Below, piece after piece: positions 18,888 to 29,039 of a stretch of DNA of 64,000 nt. The position numbers and the translations under genes were made by a program. Source of the DNA: Cyanidium caldarium (lineage: Eukaryota; Rhodophyta; Bangiophyceae; Cyanidiales; Cyanidiaceae). The first letter of the stretch is position 1; every line of letters starts with the position of its first letter. The DNA is taken from assembly GCA_026184775.1 (NCBI GenBank), contig JANCYW010000001.1, positions 773,267-837,266 on the forward strand. The letters are read 5' to 3'. Under the pieces are notes generated by a model. It searched no databases. It was not told the origin of the DNA and was given only the letters and a program-made list of their open reading frames with translations.

Positions 18888-19913
18888 TCACGCGCGACAC
18901 TCTGCATCCCAGAAGGTGTCGGTCGAGCCGTCGACATCCTCCGCCGCACCATCGTCCGCCGGCAGACACTCACACAGGTACGATGGGATGATGCGCCGCG
19001 CAAAGTACTCCTGATTGGAGTATCGCCAACTGCTCTTGCCGCCCAAGCCAGCGGGCAACACGTGCCCATCCACGTACGCCTGCAGCAGGGTACCCATGTG
19101 GGTGCGCGTGCCGGGTTTGGCCTTGCGCTCGGCGAACTTGATCTTGGCGGCGGTGCGCTTGTCTATAAACGGTTTGATGAGCTGGAAGAAAGTCCAAAAC
19201 AACACCGGCGCATCGATGCATATCGCCATCCCGAGTCGCTCCGGATAGTGGTCTTGCAGGATCTTCAGCGTCTGGCGCTGCACCTGCAGTGACGGCGCGT
19301 TGCGCAACGAGTAGCCCTGGAAATCGATGATCAGACACAGCTTCTCCACCGGCGGCCGCATCATCGCGACGGCGCGCTCCAGCGTGTACACCAGGTGACG
19401 CATCTGGCCTTGCGACGTCTTGCGTTCGCTGGTGTTTTGCAGACGCGGTGTCATGATCACCAATGGCCGGTTGTACTTGTCGTAGCCGTGCACGTACATT
19501 TTGCCGGTCTCGGACTGATGTCTCACATCCGCCAGGTCCGCGCGCAGCATCATCTCCTCCACCCCAAACTCTCGCCGCCACAGAAGCGTCTCCTGCCATT
19601 GGCGGTAAGCGCGGCCGACGTGGCGCCGTCGCGCCCGCAGGAATCGCGACAGGCACGCATCATCCGACCAACGCCGTTCGGACGCGCTCAGCTGTATCCC
19701 GGACGCGCGAATGCGCTCGCGGAGGCTGTCGACCAGCGCCCGCGTGTTCTCATCCACCGCCGGCGTCATCACCACTGCTTCCAGATCCGAGCTGGCGAAC
19801 GAGGCCGCATCGTCATCCTCCTCGGCGGCGCGGTCGCTGGCCGATGCGTCAGTGTGAAAACTGGGCGCGGGCAACGACGGCGCCGCCGCATCGGGCTTAC
19901 CGTTTTCGGTCAT
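18888..19913 (-). CDS. Sec14-like CRAL-TRIO lipid-transfer protein
   Basis: A 341-residue protein. Residues about 60-125 form the helical CRAL-TRIO N-domain with 'DDACLSRFLRARRRHVGRAY', and about 140-300 form the lipid-binding pocket: 'VYTLERAVAMM', 'LCLIIDFQGYSL', 'ILQDHYPERLGMAICIDAPVLF', 'FFQLIKPFIDKRTAAKI'. Sec14-type proteins exchange phosphatidylinositol and a second lipid between membranes and couple lipid metabolism to Golgi traffic. The first ~50 residues are polar and acidic. No GOLD domain or transmembrane segment is present, so it is a minimal cytosolic Sec14-type protein. Divergent from the CPBP protease. Confidence 0.9.
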   Translation of the reverse strand: MTENGKPDAAAPSLPAPSFHTDASASDRAAEEDDDAASFASSDLEAVVMTPAVDENTRALVDSLRERIRASGIQLSASERRWSDDACLSRFLRARRRHVGRAYRQWQETLLWRREFGVEEMMLRADLADVRHQSETGKMYVHGYDKYNRPLVIMTPRLQNTSERKTSQGQMRHLVYTLERAVAMMRPPVEKLCLIIDFQGYSLRNAPSLQVQRQTLKILQDHYPERLGMAICIDAPVLFWTFFQLIKPFIDKRTAAKIKFAERKAKPGTRTHMGTLLQAYVDGHVLPAGLGGKSSWRYSNQEYFARRIIPSYLCECLPADDGAAEDVDGSTDTFWDAECRA

Positions 19914-20240
19914 CCCTTTGAATGACCGGGGCTTTTACACGACAAAGACACGGATAAACGAACTGTATGGATCGCATCCGACCTTCTACGGTGTGCCACC
20001 TCGTCGCTGTGCAGTGTGCCCCATGAGCTGGTGAACGTGCGTGCAGTGGCCGAGCAGGCCCATTCCGCGCGAATCGAATCGACGGCTTGGCCGCCTCGCG
20101 CCGACGAGCGTCGTGGTGGGAGAGACGCGGGACACGAGCCGAGGGGAGCCGCACGGCTTGGAACGCAAGCGAGGAGACGCCACAAGGCGGAAGGCAGAAT
20201 TTCGCCAGCGTCCAAAGGGTGCAACGGACGCCAGGACGGC
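19914..20240. promoter_or_regulatory. Divergent region between Sec14-like and CPBP protease genes
   Basis: About 327 bp between the two ATGs. The plus-strand frame of the protease stays open to 20016, but only from a GTG, so this part is treated as 5' leader and promoter. No recognisable motif was found. Confidence 0.3.
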
Positions 20241-21281
20241 ATGGGAGCGCATATTGGGCGAGCGAGTGGGGGCAGAGGGGCAGCGGGTCGGAGGGTGATG
20301 CCGTGGAAAACGGGTGGTCCAGTTGCTCCGAGCGCCGCAGCACCACTGCACTGTTTCGGCACAGGTGTAGGCATTTCACAGACGGCTTGGGTGACCAGCG
20401 GCGTGGCGATCAAAAGTCTGCTGGCGTCCGACGCGTCGGCAGGGCGCTACCGGCGATGGTCCGCCGCGGACTACCAACACGTCACCCGCCACCGGTGTCC
20501 GCTCCCGCTTCGATGCCGCCGGCCGCACCTCACGGCACCTGCTTGTGGGGCACAGTCACCGTTACGCCTGGCACTCTCTGCCCCAACGCCCGACAAAAAA
20601 CGCCCACTTTCCTTGCCACCCTTCTCAGCGTTGCTGAGCAGCACCCAGCCAGATGTGTATTGGCTCGGCCTGAGCACCGAGGCAGCGCTCTTTCCGCTGG
20701 CGATGCTGCTGAGTCGGTTGTTTTCCGTCTCGCTCTTCAGCGGGACGGTGTGGACCGATGCCGTCGCCATTCGAGACGGTGTGCTGCTGACGGCGCCGTT
20801 TGCGGCCATCTTCCTCTCGCTGGGAATCGTGCCACTCGAGGCCATACAGCGGCTGCAGCGATTGACCGAGCTCGCCACCATGCGGGTATTCGGCAGGCGC
20901 AATGTGATCGAGGTGCTGCTGTTCTGTATCGCCGCCGGCTTCGGGGAAGAGGCGCTCTTCCGTGGTCTGCTGCAAGGCGGACTGCTGCAAAAGTTTGGCA
21001 ACCTGCCGCTGGCGATGGCTCTCAGCGCCGTGGCGTTTGGCGCCGCCCACGCGGCCACCCCGGCCTACTTCTTTCTGAGCGCCATGGCGGGCGCCTTTTT
21101 CTCCTGGGAGTACGAGTTTCTGCAGCACAATCTGGTCGGCCCATCGGTCACGCACGCGCTGTACGACTGGATCACGGTGCTGGTGGTCAAGCAGACGATC
21201 CTCAGTGACAAGAACTCGTTCTGGTGGAAGGAGGCGGCCGAGCACTCTGCGGATACCGACCAGCCGGACACCAAGGAGTGA
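20241..21281 (+). CDS. CPBP-family (CAAX/Rce1-like) intramembrane metalloprotease, probably plastid-targeted
   Basis: A 346-residue protein whose C-terminal ~180 residues hold the CPBP (Abi) domain: several membrane helices, the catalytic 'EEALFRGLLQGGL' (Glu236-Glu237, Arg240), the 'AFGAAHA' metal-binding His near residue 267, and 'HALYDW' with His305. This family includes Rce1, which processes prenylated proteins, and many plastid and cyanobacterial members of unclear substrate. The polar, Arg/Ser/Pro-rich N-terminal ~140 residues suggest a plastid transit peptide (inferred). The first ATG in frame is 20241; another at 20298 is equally possible. Confidence 0.85.
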   Translation: MGAHIGRASGGRGAAGRRVMPWKTGGPVAPSAAAPLHCFGTGVGISQTAWVTSGVAIKSLLASDASAGRYRRWSAADYQHVTRHRCPLPLRCRRPHLTAPACGAQSPLRLALSAPTPDKKRPLSLPPFSALLSSTQPDVYWLGLSTEAALFPLAMLLSRLFSVSLFSGTVWTDAVAIRDGVLLTAPFAAIFLSLGIVPLEAIQRLQRLTELATMRVFGRRNVIEVLLFCIAAGFGEEALFRGLLQGGLLQKFGNLPLAMALSAVAFGAAHAATPAYFFLSAMAGAFFSWEYEFLQHNLVGPSVTHALYDWITVLVVKQTILSDKNSFWWKEAAEHSADTDQPDTKE

Positions 21282-21960
21282 CGGTGGTGAAGTGTTCGGT
21301 CGGGTGTGAAAGATTTGGCAACCGTAAACGGGTGCAACTGCGATAACACGTATGCATAAAAGAGGGTGTCCGATCGTGCCTACGGTGTCTGCCGCCGCTC
21401 CGCCTAGCCGGTCGCACGTGAGCGGCCAGCTGGGAAATCGAGCGAGCAGTGCCGTCACTCGATTTGGGCCGCCGTCTCATCTGCCCTGCACCCCGTAAAA
21501 CTCTCCGGCAGTGGGCCGCCACAGGCGCCGCCCAGCCTCATCACTTGCGCGCCCCCCTCCGTACTCGCTTTCCATCGTCTCCCAGGTTCCCCTTCCCATC
21601 TCCGTCATTTCCACGGGCAACCTCGTCGACGCGCATGGGCGAAACGCGCAGTGCACGTGTACGCTCGAGCTGCGCTACGACGAGCACCGCGACCTACGTG
21701 GGCTGGCTGCAGGCAGCGCACCCGAAGGTGTCCATGCCGCGGGCACTGCTGTTACGGGGAACTAGACAGTAGCATCAACATCGACGCGCAACGTTGTAGT
21801 GCGGGCCGGCGGTGACCGCGACGCGAGGGGAAACCGTCCGGCGGCCGTGGCCGGCCCGACGCTCTACCTCGGGCAGGGCGAGCCCGGTGAAGCGTCTGTG
21901 GTGACGTTTTCGGTCCGTCAAAGTGCGCAGAGACGAGGATTCTCTCCAGTGGGCACGTGC
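21282..21960. other. Intergenic region, no gene recognised
   Basis: About 680 bp between two plus-strand genes. Part of it (21799-21960) is open in frame with the phosphatase but lacks an ATG. A short frame at 21511-21765 (84 codons) reads as moderately protein-like but is not recognised and has no support. Otherwise nothing is seen. Confidence 0.3.
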
Positions 21961-24723
21961 ATGGACGTGCACGAGGCTGAGCGTGCCACCGCCGCGGCGG
22001 CCGTGTGCGGGCTGGACGGATGCGATGTGCACGACGCGGAGCGGTCTTCCGGCGGGGGTACCGGGCGTGGACACCGCCGCACGTTCTCGACAGTGCGGCG
22101 GGCGTCGCAACGCACGCTGGGGAACATCGACTTGAGCGCCATGGCTTCGTCGACGCCGCCGCCGCCAGCCACCCCCGAGGCGTCGGCGCGGTCGGCCTCG
22201 GGCTGGCCGGGCGCCGAAGCCGGCCAGGCCGTACTGCCTCCTCGTACAGCGATGGCCACCGCGGGGAGTGCGACTCGGTCGATGACGAATGAAAGGGAAT
22301 CCCGTGCATGGCGTCTGTCACCGTTGTCGTACGGCGGCGCCGACGATCCCGACAAGGCATTGCCGCAGCGCGTGGGGATGGCCCCGCAGCTGGCGAACGC
22401 GCGCCCCGTCGACGGCAACAGCACCACCTGGCCCACCAAGGCGACCGCCAGCGCTGGCGCCCTGGTGGACGCTCCCTTCGTGCGCCCGCGGAATCGCAGT
22501 CGTTCGCGCTCGCAGGGCGAACACGCCGACTGGTGGCACGGAGTGGTGTCGCAGCTGCGTGTGGAAGAGGCGCAGGCGCACGCGACGCCCGGCCACGGAC
22601 GAAGCGCATCCCCCAGTCCGAGCACTCCGCCTGCTGACGTACCCACCGGCGGCAGCCGCAGTCGCGCCGGCTCCCTGGGCTGGCTGAACCCGTTCCGACA
22701 TCGGGCGGCATCGCACGGCAAGACGCCCTCGCCGACCTCCACCCTGCCGCCGCCGCTGCCGCACCTGGGGACGCTGTCGGCGGTGGACCAGCGCGAACCG
22801 CCCATGTCGGCCCCCGCGGGCGACACATTTGACACGATGGATATGCGCGACCTGATGCGCCACATGTCGGAGAGCATCTCGCTGGTGCGCGACTACCTCA
22901 TGTGTTGTGGACATCGGCCGGCCGCCAACCTGGCAATGCTGCAACAGCACGGCATCACCCACGTGGTGAATGCGGCTGGCGGTACGGTGCCCAATTTTTT
23001 CGAGGAACACTTTTGTTACATGCGGCTGTACGTGCACGATCGCGACGAGCGCATGACCATGGAGGAGATGATGAGCCTGTTCTACCCGGTGACGGATTTC
23101 ATCGACGAAGCGCGTCGCGTCGGCGGCCGCGTGCTGGTGCACTGCCATCAGGGTATCTCGCGATCCAGCACGCTGGTGCTGGCGTATCTGTTGTTGCGTG
23201 AGGGCGTCTGGCCGCTGGAGGAGGCGGTGCGGCAGATGATCCGCGCGCGACCGATGGCCTGCCCGAACACCGCGTTTCTGGACGCGCTTTCGGAGATGGA
23301 GCTGCGGGTGTACGTTGGCCGTTGTCGCTCGGCGTTGCGTCAGGGACTCGTTACGGTGGGTGGCAAGGGCAGTGCGATACCGCCGTCGCAATCGGAGCGG
23401 GGCAAAGAGGCACCCATGGAGGCGACGATCACTGCAGTGAACCCGCACCACCACACCAACAACAAGGTGTTCGGTTGGGATTGCGACGCCATATGGATGT
23501 CGTTTTGGCGGTCGCGCAGCAAGTGGTTGCCTGGCGGACGGCGGACATCGACGACCGCACAGGCCGACCCTCGACGACTTGTCGGAACGGTGCCGGAGAC
23601 GCACGCCCAGGCAGGCGATGCGTCGCGCTCGCTGGCGGCATTGGAGCGCGCTCCCAGCAGCGAGCCGGAGGTGATCGACGATGACGAGGTGCAGGAGCTG
23701 CTGCGGCTACGACTGTTCCGGTTGGATGATTCTTCAGCGTGGCAAGGGCAGCGTGAACACCGCGGCATCCGCTCGCTGTTATTCCGCACGCCCGCAGCGC
23801 GTGCTGTAGCCTCCATGGCGAAGAATCATCACGGTCGCGGTAGTGGTGGTGATGATGGGGCGCGCCGTGCGTCAGCAGCGCCGATACCGCCTCGGCCGCC
23901 GAACCACACCCACACATCGACAGGGCTGCCTGGTCGCACCACCGGCACCTACGCCTTTTTGGTGGGTCGGCAACAGCGACGACTGCGCGTCACCTCCGAC
24001 CGTTGTTACGTGATGCACACCCCGTTCACGCGCGAGTTTCTGGAGTTGATGCGAGCGACGTTCCGCAGCGATATGCCGGCGTCGTTGGCCGCCAGCGACG
24101 GCGCCCATGCGGCTGCGGTCAACGACGCGGCGAATCACGCTCGCGGCACACGCCATCGACGTTCCATGTCCATCAGCGCGCATGCGGTGTACGCCGACAA
24201 TCGCCTCTTCGGTGGCAGTGCGGCGGTGGCGGCGGCATCGGGCGACCCGCTCGGCGATACGCGTCTGTTTGTGTGGTGCGGCGCGCGGGCGTCGGCGCGA
24301 GCGCTGCGGGCGGCATTGCGGTTGGCGTGGAATATCGCGGTGACCGAGTGTACCTTTTTCGATTCCTATGAAGACAAGTGCGCCATATGGGATGCGTTTG
24401 CGGAGGAGATGGAGCACAAGTTGGCGCCGGTGATGCAGGTGCTCGGTTCGCCTGCGCTGCCGTCGCCGCCGACCGCGTCGGAGGGCCACGGCGGGCAGCG
24501 AACGCGACGGGAACGGAAATCGACCGCCGAACCGGCAGCGGCGGCGATACCGGAGACGACGACGCCCGAGCGAGCGCTCGGCGATGCGACCCCGTGCGCC
24601 CTATTGGCGGTGCCCGGCGTGCCCATATGCGTGGTGTACGACGGACACGAGCCGGAGGAGTTTCTGGTGCACTTGCACCGCACCAAATCGCTGCTCGGTC
24701 GCATTCGATGGTTCGGTGTGTAA
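21961..24723 (+). CDS. MKP1-type dual-specificity phosphatase with C-terminal gelsolin-like domain
   Basis: A 920-residue protein. After a ~290-residue Ser/Pro/Arg-rich leader comes a dual-specificity phosphatase domain (about 300-445) with signature 'VLVHCHQGISRSSTLVLAYL': nucleophile Cys395 and Arg401, and upstream general-acid loop 'VHDRDERM'. A low-complexity linker follows. From about residue 766 'DTRLFVWCGARAS', and near the C-terminus 'GVPICVVYDGHEPEEFLVHL', read as a gelsolin-like fold. The same order, DSP then gelsolin-like, is known in plant MAP kinase phosphatase 1, which dephosphorylates stress MAPKs. The start is the first ATG; an open frame continues to a GTG at 21799. Confidence 0.87.
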   Translation: MDVHEAERATAAAAVCGLDGCDVHDAERSSGGGTGRGHRRTFSTVRRASQRTLGNIDLSAMASSTPPPPATPEASARSASGWPGAEAGQAVLPPRTAMATAGSATRSMTNERESRAWRLSPLSYGGADDPDKALPQRVGMAPQLANARPVDGNSTTWPTKATASAGALVDAPFVRPRNRSRSRSQGEHADWWHGVVSQLRVEEAQAHATPGHGRSASPSPSTPPADVPTGGSRSRAGSLGWLNPFRHRAASHGKTPSPTSTLPPPLPHLGTLSAVDQREPPMSAPAGDTFDTMDMRDLMRHMSESISLVRDYLMCCGHRPAANLAMLQQHGITHVVNAAGGTVPNFFEEHFCYMRLYVHDRDERMTMEEMMSLFYPVTDFIDEARRVGGRVLVHCHQGISRSSTLVLAYLLLREGVWPLEEAVRQMIRARPMACPNTAFLDALSEMELRVYVGRCRSALRQGLVTVGGKGSAIPPSQSERGKEAPMEATITAVNPHHHTNNKVFGWDCDAIWMSFWRSRSKWLPGGRRTSTTAQADPRRLVGTVPETHAQAGDASRSLAALERAPSSEPEVIDDDEVQELLRLRLFRLDDSSAWQGQREHRGIRSLLFRTPAARAVASMAKNHHGRGSGGDDGARRASAAPIPPRPPNHTHTSTGLPGRTTGTYAFLVGRQQRRLRVTSDRCYVMHTPFTREFLELMRATFRSDMPASLAASDGAHAAAVNDAANHARGTRHRRSMSISAHAVYADNRLFGGSAAVAAASGDPLGDTRLFVWCGARASARALRAALRLAWNIAVTECTFFDSYEDKCAIWDAFAEEMEHKLAPVMQVLGSPALPSPPTASEGHGGQRTRRERKSTAEPAAAAIPETTTPERALGDATPCALLAVPGVPICVVYDGHEPEEFLVHLHRTKSLLGRIRWFGV

Positions 24724-24780
24724 ACGCGACCGCGTGGACCAGGAATCGTTACGATGGGGTGTGCAGGGGCGCGCGATCGA

Positions 24781-26196
24781 TCAGCTCGAGGCGGGCAGTT
24801 GCTGTTGCAGAATGCGCACGTGTTTGTGTAACAGACGCACCTCGCAACTCGTCACCGCCGCCTCCCCGTCGTTCGCCTCTGGGCCGGTGCACCGCCGCCA
24901 CAACTGCAGCGCATGATCGAGTCGTTCGTGAGCGCCGGGCGCATCGCCCATTTTCAAAGCGCACACCGCGCCATTGTTCAGCGCCGCCACCGCCCAGGTG
25001 CCGATGGCGGGCGCGGTGAGTAGCGCCTCAGCGGCCGCCGGGCGATTCGTCTCGTCTCCCCTGACGCCATCCAGAATCGACTCGAACAACATGGTTGCGG
25101 CGTCGAATGCATCCACTGCCTCGCTGAGCTGCTCGTCGGCCGCCAGCACCAGTCCGCGGTGGAACAACAGCGCTGAGCGACACTGTTGCATCAACTGCTC
25201 GGCCGTCGGTGGCAACGGGTCCGGAGCGGTTGCGGCTGGGGCTGTCGAGCGGCCGCCCGGCTCGGCGGTCGTCGCCGCAGACAGACGCGCACATTCTGCC
25301 TCTAGATAGCGCACCCACCGGTCCGCCGTGTGCAGCAGCTGGAGCGCATGTTCCACATCGCCCAGCGCCAACAGGGCCCGGGCGAGCGACAGCAGCACTT
25401 GCCACGCTAGCGCCACTTGATCCAACTCGGTATCGTCCAGCGGCACATCCAACTGCGGGCACCAGGCGCTCTGTCGATCGCCGTCCAGGCCGGCTCGCCC
25501 GATAAAGTCCAACAAGTACCGCCGCATCTCCACAATGTTGTCTACCTGTATGGTCCACGGCAGCGCGTGGGATAGGAGGGTGAGAAAGCACCGTTGCCAG
25601 GTGCGCGTTCGAATGCGGTGCTGGCGCGCATCCGGTACGCTGACCCCTTCTCGTTGCGTTTCTAAAACGTGTACCGCTCGCTCTGCCTGATACAGCACGT
25701 CGAACAGCTCCCGCAGGACGACCGATGCATCGTGAGCGGCAGACGAGTTTTCTGCGGATGCCTCCGCGGTACGCAGCTCCCATCGGCTCACCGCGTTGAG
25801 GGTGGAGAGTGCCTGTTGCAACCACTGTTCCAGTCGGGCGTCGTTGTCGGGTGGCGAACGGAGCCGAGCAGAAGTGGAGAGAACGTCAGCGAGCGGTGGC
25901 TGGGTGAGCCATTCATCCGACAGAGCCGCGTCGCCCCTATTCAGTCGCTCCCATTGTAGCAAAAGTCGCTGCATACCGTTATGTTCCTCGTTCTCACGAC
26001 GGTCGCCGGTGAGCGTCGCCTGTGCTGTCCTTCGATCCATCACCTCCGTTTCGTCAGCGCTGTCCGCCGCTCGAACGTCCTCCTGCAGGCTTCCTCCTGT
26101 CTGTTCCGTGGATTTCTCGTCCATCGCTGGCGCGCCCCTCTCATCCAATCCGATTCCGCTCAATGAACCCGATAGATCCGGATCCGGTGCCTCCAT
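24781..26196 (-). CDS. TPR-like helical protein, possibly TRAPPC12-related
   Basis: A 471-residue protein. The N-terminal ~80 residues are acidic and disordered. The rest is alpha-helical with a tetratricopeptide-like C-terminal half, including 'ALARALLALGDVEHALQLL', 'SEAVDAFDAATMLF' and 'ALNNGAVCALKMGDAPGAHERL'. The last segment resembles the 'NNNAAVCLLYLG' type TPR of TRAPPC12, a TRAPP tethering-complex subunit, and the length and helical N-half are compatible. This assignment is tentative, since TPR proteins look alike. Start is ATG 26196, three codons inside a GTG. Divergent from the ChAPs gene, another trafficking factor. Confidence 0.6.
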   Translation of the reverse strand: MEAPDPDLSGSLSGIGLDERGAPAMDEKSTEQTGGSLQEDVRAADSADETEVMDRRTAQATLTGDRRENEEHNGMQRLLLQWERLNRGDAALSDEWLTQPPLADVLSTSARLRSPPDNDARLEQWLQQALSTLNAVSRWELRTAEASAENSSAAHDASVVLRELFDVLYQAERAVHVLETQREGVSVPDARQHRIRTRTWQRCFLTLLSHALPWTIQVDNIVEMRRYLLDFIGRAGLDGDRQSAWCPQLDVPLDDTELDQVALAWQVLLSLARALLALGDVEHALQLLHTADRWVRYLEAECARLSAATTAEPGGRSTAPAATAPDPLPPTAEQLMQQCRSALLFHRGLVLAADEQLSEAVDAFDAATMLFESILDGVRGDETNRPAAAEALLTAPAIGTWAVAALNNGAVCALKMGDAPGAHERLDHALQLWRRCTGPEANDGEAAVTSCEVRLLHKHVRILQQQLPASS

Positions 26197-26383
26197 TCCC
26201 CCCACTCCCTCCCTTGTGCCTCTCGCGGCCGAGCCTCGCTTGAGGCCCGCATCCCCCGCATGCCCCGCCCGCTGTCCGACTTTTCTCTCTCTCTGCCGCG
26301 ACGCCCGTTCCGTTCGTCCGCTGCAGGCGTCCGCGCCTTTTCACCCGCCGTTCAACCTCGAGAGAGGTCACTCCGCCCTCTGA

Positions 26384-28969
26384 ATGTGCTCGGAGGTCAT
26401 CAAGGGCACGCCAGAGGTGGTGGACGAGTGGGTGGAGGTGGGCACCGCCTCTGCGCCCGCTCATGCACCGGACAGCCCAGGCGATGGGGAGGCGGTCGCG
26501 TGGCTGGTGCCGCGATCGGTGCGAGTGCGCCAGCAGCACCTGGCGAGTTTCCGGTTATCGTACGGCGCGCCGGATATGTGTGTGGTATGCAAGCGGTGGC
26601 GCAGTGCGTTGCAGTCTTCCAAATCGAGTCGGCGCGCGGACGAAAAGGTGCTCGACGAGCGTTGGCGGACGGTATCGCGCACGACGCCGACGGGAGCAGA
26701 GCGGGCGGCGCCAGCAGTGCAAGACGGCGGGAAAGAGCCGAACGGGGACAAGCTGGTCGGTGCGCAGCAGCAGCGAGTGCAAGTCGAGTCCACGGCGCTG
26801 GAGGTGCTGACGACGGCGGTACGCGCCGGCAGCACCCTCCTCTCGCCGTGGTTTCACTTTGTGCGCGGCATCGGAATGCGCACACCGGCAGAGGCGGCGG
26901 CCTATTTGGGGTCCACCGCGCTGCACGGGCTGGAGTCGGCGCCGTGGTATTCGAGCGGCACCTACACGGTGGAGAGTGCGGCGTATATAGCGTACAACTG
27001 CATGTCGCAAGTGGATGTGGTGGTGGAGACGCACTTTCCGGGCGGCGTGCGCGTGCGGCTACTGGGCGATGCCGACGCCGACTCTCTGTTGCTGGATGAG
27101 GTGTTCTGGGCGGAGTTGCACGTGTCCGCTGCGCTGCGCTGCGTCGATCGCGCCGGCGAGAAACCGGTGTACCCGGCGCTCAAGGCGTTTCCGCTGTTGG
27201 ACAAGGATCTGTCCGAGGAGGAGCCGTTTCTAGAGGCGGCACGTCTGTGCTACCCGCACTGGCATCACGCCGGCAGTAGCGTGTACGGTGTGCGCGCCAC
27301 TGCGGCCAACTCGATCATCGCCGACGGTATCGCCAAGTACTTTTTCCGGTACTCGCGATTCGAGGCGGCGGCGGCATTTTTCGAGGGCCTCTCCGAGCAC
27401 TTCCAGGATGCGGCGTTGCGCATTCATGCGGCGCGCGCTCGACAACTGGCCGGCGATACGGAGGCGGCGGCGCGCATTCTGCACGAGCAGGTGTTAAGCG
27501 GACCGCGCGCGCACGCCCTGACCGGCGGCGAGGGCATGCGGGCGGCGGTGGCGCTGGCGCAGCTGGAGGCCGCACAGGGCGATGTGCTCAAGGCCATGCA
27601 ACGTATTCGCGAGTGCGTGCAGCCGTCGTCGAAGCGGGAAGCCCGCGAGCCGGTCGATGAAATCACCGACCAAGCGTCCGCCCCGACCGAGCCTCCGCCA
27701 CAACGCTGCAGTCTGCCGTGGATCGCGTTGGCGCGACTGGCGGTGCAGGTCGGACAATTTGCCGAGGCGTTGATCTGCCTCAATGCCGCCGAATTGGAGC
27801 CGCCGCGCATGGATCTGTTTCTGCGGGAGATCAGCACCACCGACCCGAGCGCGGAGTCGGCGCGTCGACGCGCAGTCACCAAACCGCAACCGGGACACGC
27901 CGACGGCACCGAGCTGGTGTGGGCGTTGGCACGACGGCTGGCCGACGAGCGCATCGGCCTGGGCGCGTTCGGATTGGGCAAAGACCGTCACAGTGTCGAT
28001 CACATGCTAGCCGAGCTGAGCGGACCGCTGCTGACCGATTCGGAGCGCGAGGCATTCGAGGTGCTGGTGGCGATCCTGAACCGCGTCGGCTGGGACGACT
28101 TGTTGCGCATCCGCGGCGAGGTGTTTATTATGGAGTCGGATGTGACCGCCGCGGAAGCGTCGGCGGCAACGGCGGCTGCCGCAGCGGTTGATGTGGCGGA
28201 GGAGCCGGCAGCTGTGCCGGGTACCCCTCCGGCCGAATCCGGGGAGAAAGAGGCGGACGAGGAGGTGCAAGTTGTGGAGGAAACGGCGGTCAGAACGACA
28301 ACACCGGGAACGACCGCATTGCCGCCGACAACTTCCTCCTCGAAACGCATGTGCACGGCGTGGCTGGATTTCCTCGTGAGCAACCTGTATGAGGACCTGC
28401 GGGCGCTGGCGGTGTGGCAGGCGGAGGATCGCGAGTTGCAGGCCGCCGTCAGCGGCGCGGATGCATCGACGGCTGCGGTGCCGGTTGATCCCGTCCCGTC
28501 GACACCGGCGGCGCCGTCGTGGCAAGAGGTGGTGCAGCGCACCCGTCGCGCGCCCGTCGATTGGCAGCGTCGCGGCGAGCTGGCGCTACGCCTGCAACGC
28601 GACGCCGATGCGGAGCGCGCTTTTCGGGTGTGTGCTGCGGTGGCCGCCGACCAGCGACAACCGGCGGTCACCGCTTGGTTACGCCTGGCCGCCATTTACA
28701 CCCAGCAGCAGCAGCGCGCGGCCGACACGCTGAGAGCGTGCGAGTCCGCCTGGGACGCCATCGAGTCGTTGCCGGAGCTGGTCAAAGCGACCTCGCCTTC
28801 CGCTTTGCCGCCCCCGCCGGTGTTGCGAGAGCGCGGCTTCGAGGCGGTGGCCACCTTTGGCCTGGTGTCGTTGCGCAAAGCGGCCACCGCGGCCGACATT
28901 CGCCTCGACCGCATGAGCCCGCTGCTGCTCGATGCGGTCGCCTGGCGCGTGCACGGATTCGATCGGTGA
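26384..28969 (+). CDS. ChAPs-family (Chs5/Arf1-binding, exomer) trafficking protein
   Basis: An 861-residue TPR-rich protein. It shows the family's N-terminal region ('LSYGAPDMCVVCKRW', near 50-70), the central 'SSVYGVRATAANSIIADG' followed by 'YFFRYSRFEAAAAFFEGL' (about 290-335), and the conserved C-terminal 'CTAWLDFLVSNLYEDLRALA' (about 655-675). In yeast, Chs6, Bud7, Bch1 and Bch2 bind Arf1 and Chs5 to form exomer, the trans-Golgi cargo adaptor exporting chitin synthase and other membrane proteins. A Glu-rich, low-complexity insert lies at about 590-645. Its partner Chs5 is not visible here. No paralogue occurs in the window. Confidence 0.8.
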   Translation: MCSEVIKGTPEVVDEWVEVGTASAPAHAPDSPGDGEAVAWLVPRSVRVRQQHLASFRLSYGAPDMCVVCKRWRSALQSSKSSRRADEKVLDERWRTVSRTTPTGAERAAPAVQDGGKEPNGDKLVGAQQQRVQVESTALEVLTTAVRAGSTLLSPWFHFVRGIGMRTPAEAAAYLGSTALHGLESAPWYSSGTYTVESAAYIAYNCMSQVDVVVETHFPGGVRVRLLGDADADSLLLDEVFWAELHVSAALRCVDRAGEKPVYPALKAFPLLDKDLSEEEPFLEAARLCYPHWHHAGSSVYGVRATAANSIIADGIAKYFFRYSRFEAAAAFFEGLSEHFQDAALRIHAARARQLAGDTEAAARILHEQVLSGPRAHALTGGEGMRAAVALAQLEAAQGDVLKAMQRIRECVQPSSKREAREPVDEITDQASAPTEPPPQRCSLPWIALARLAVQVGQFAEALICLNAAELEPPRMDLFLREISTTDPSAESARRRAVTKPQPGHADGTELVWALARRLADERIGLGAFGLGKDRHSVDHMLAELSGPLLTDSEREAFEVLVAILNRVGWDDLLRIRGEVFIMESDVTAAEASAATAAAAAVDVAEEPAAVPGTPPAESGEKEADEEVQVVEETAVRTTTPGTTALPPTTSSSKRMCTAWLDFLVSNLYEDLRALAVWQAEDRELQAAVSGADASTAAVPVDPVPSTPAAPSWQEVVQRTRRAPVDWQRRGELALRLQRDADAERAFRVCAAVAADQRQPAVTAWLRLAAIYTQQQQRAADTLRACESAWDAIESLPELVKATSPSALPPPPVLRERGFEAVATFGLVSLRKAATAADIRLDRMSPLLLDAVAWRVHGFDR

Positions 28970-29039
28970 GTGGCAGGGTGAGGGTGACCATGAATACCGC
29001 GAGCTGAACGATAAAAATACGCCAACGCTCCCGCCCTCT

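Noticed and set aside
20016-20240. N-terminal extension of the CPBP protease to 20016
   Set aside because: It starts with GTG. No ATG occurs until 20241.
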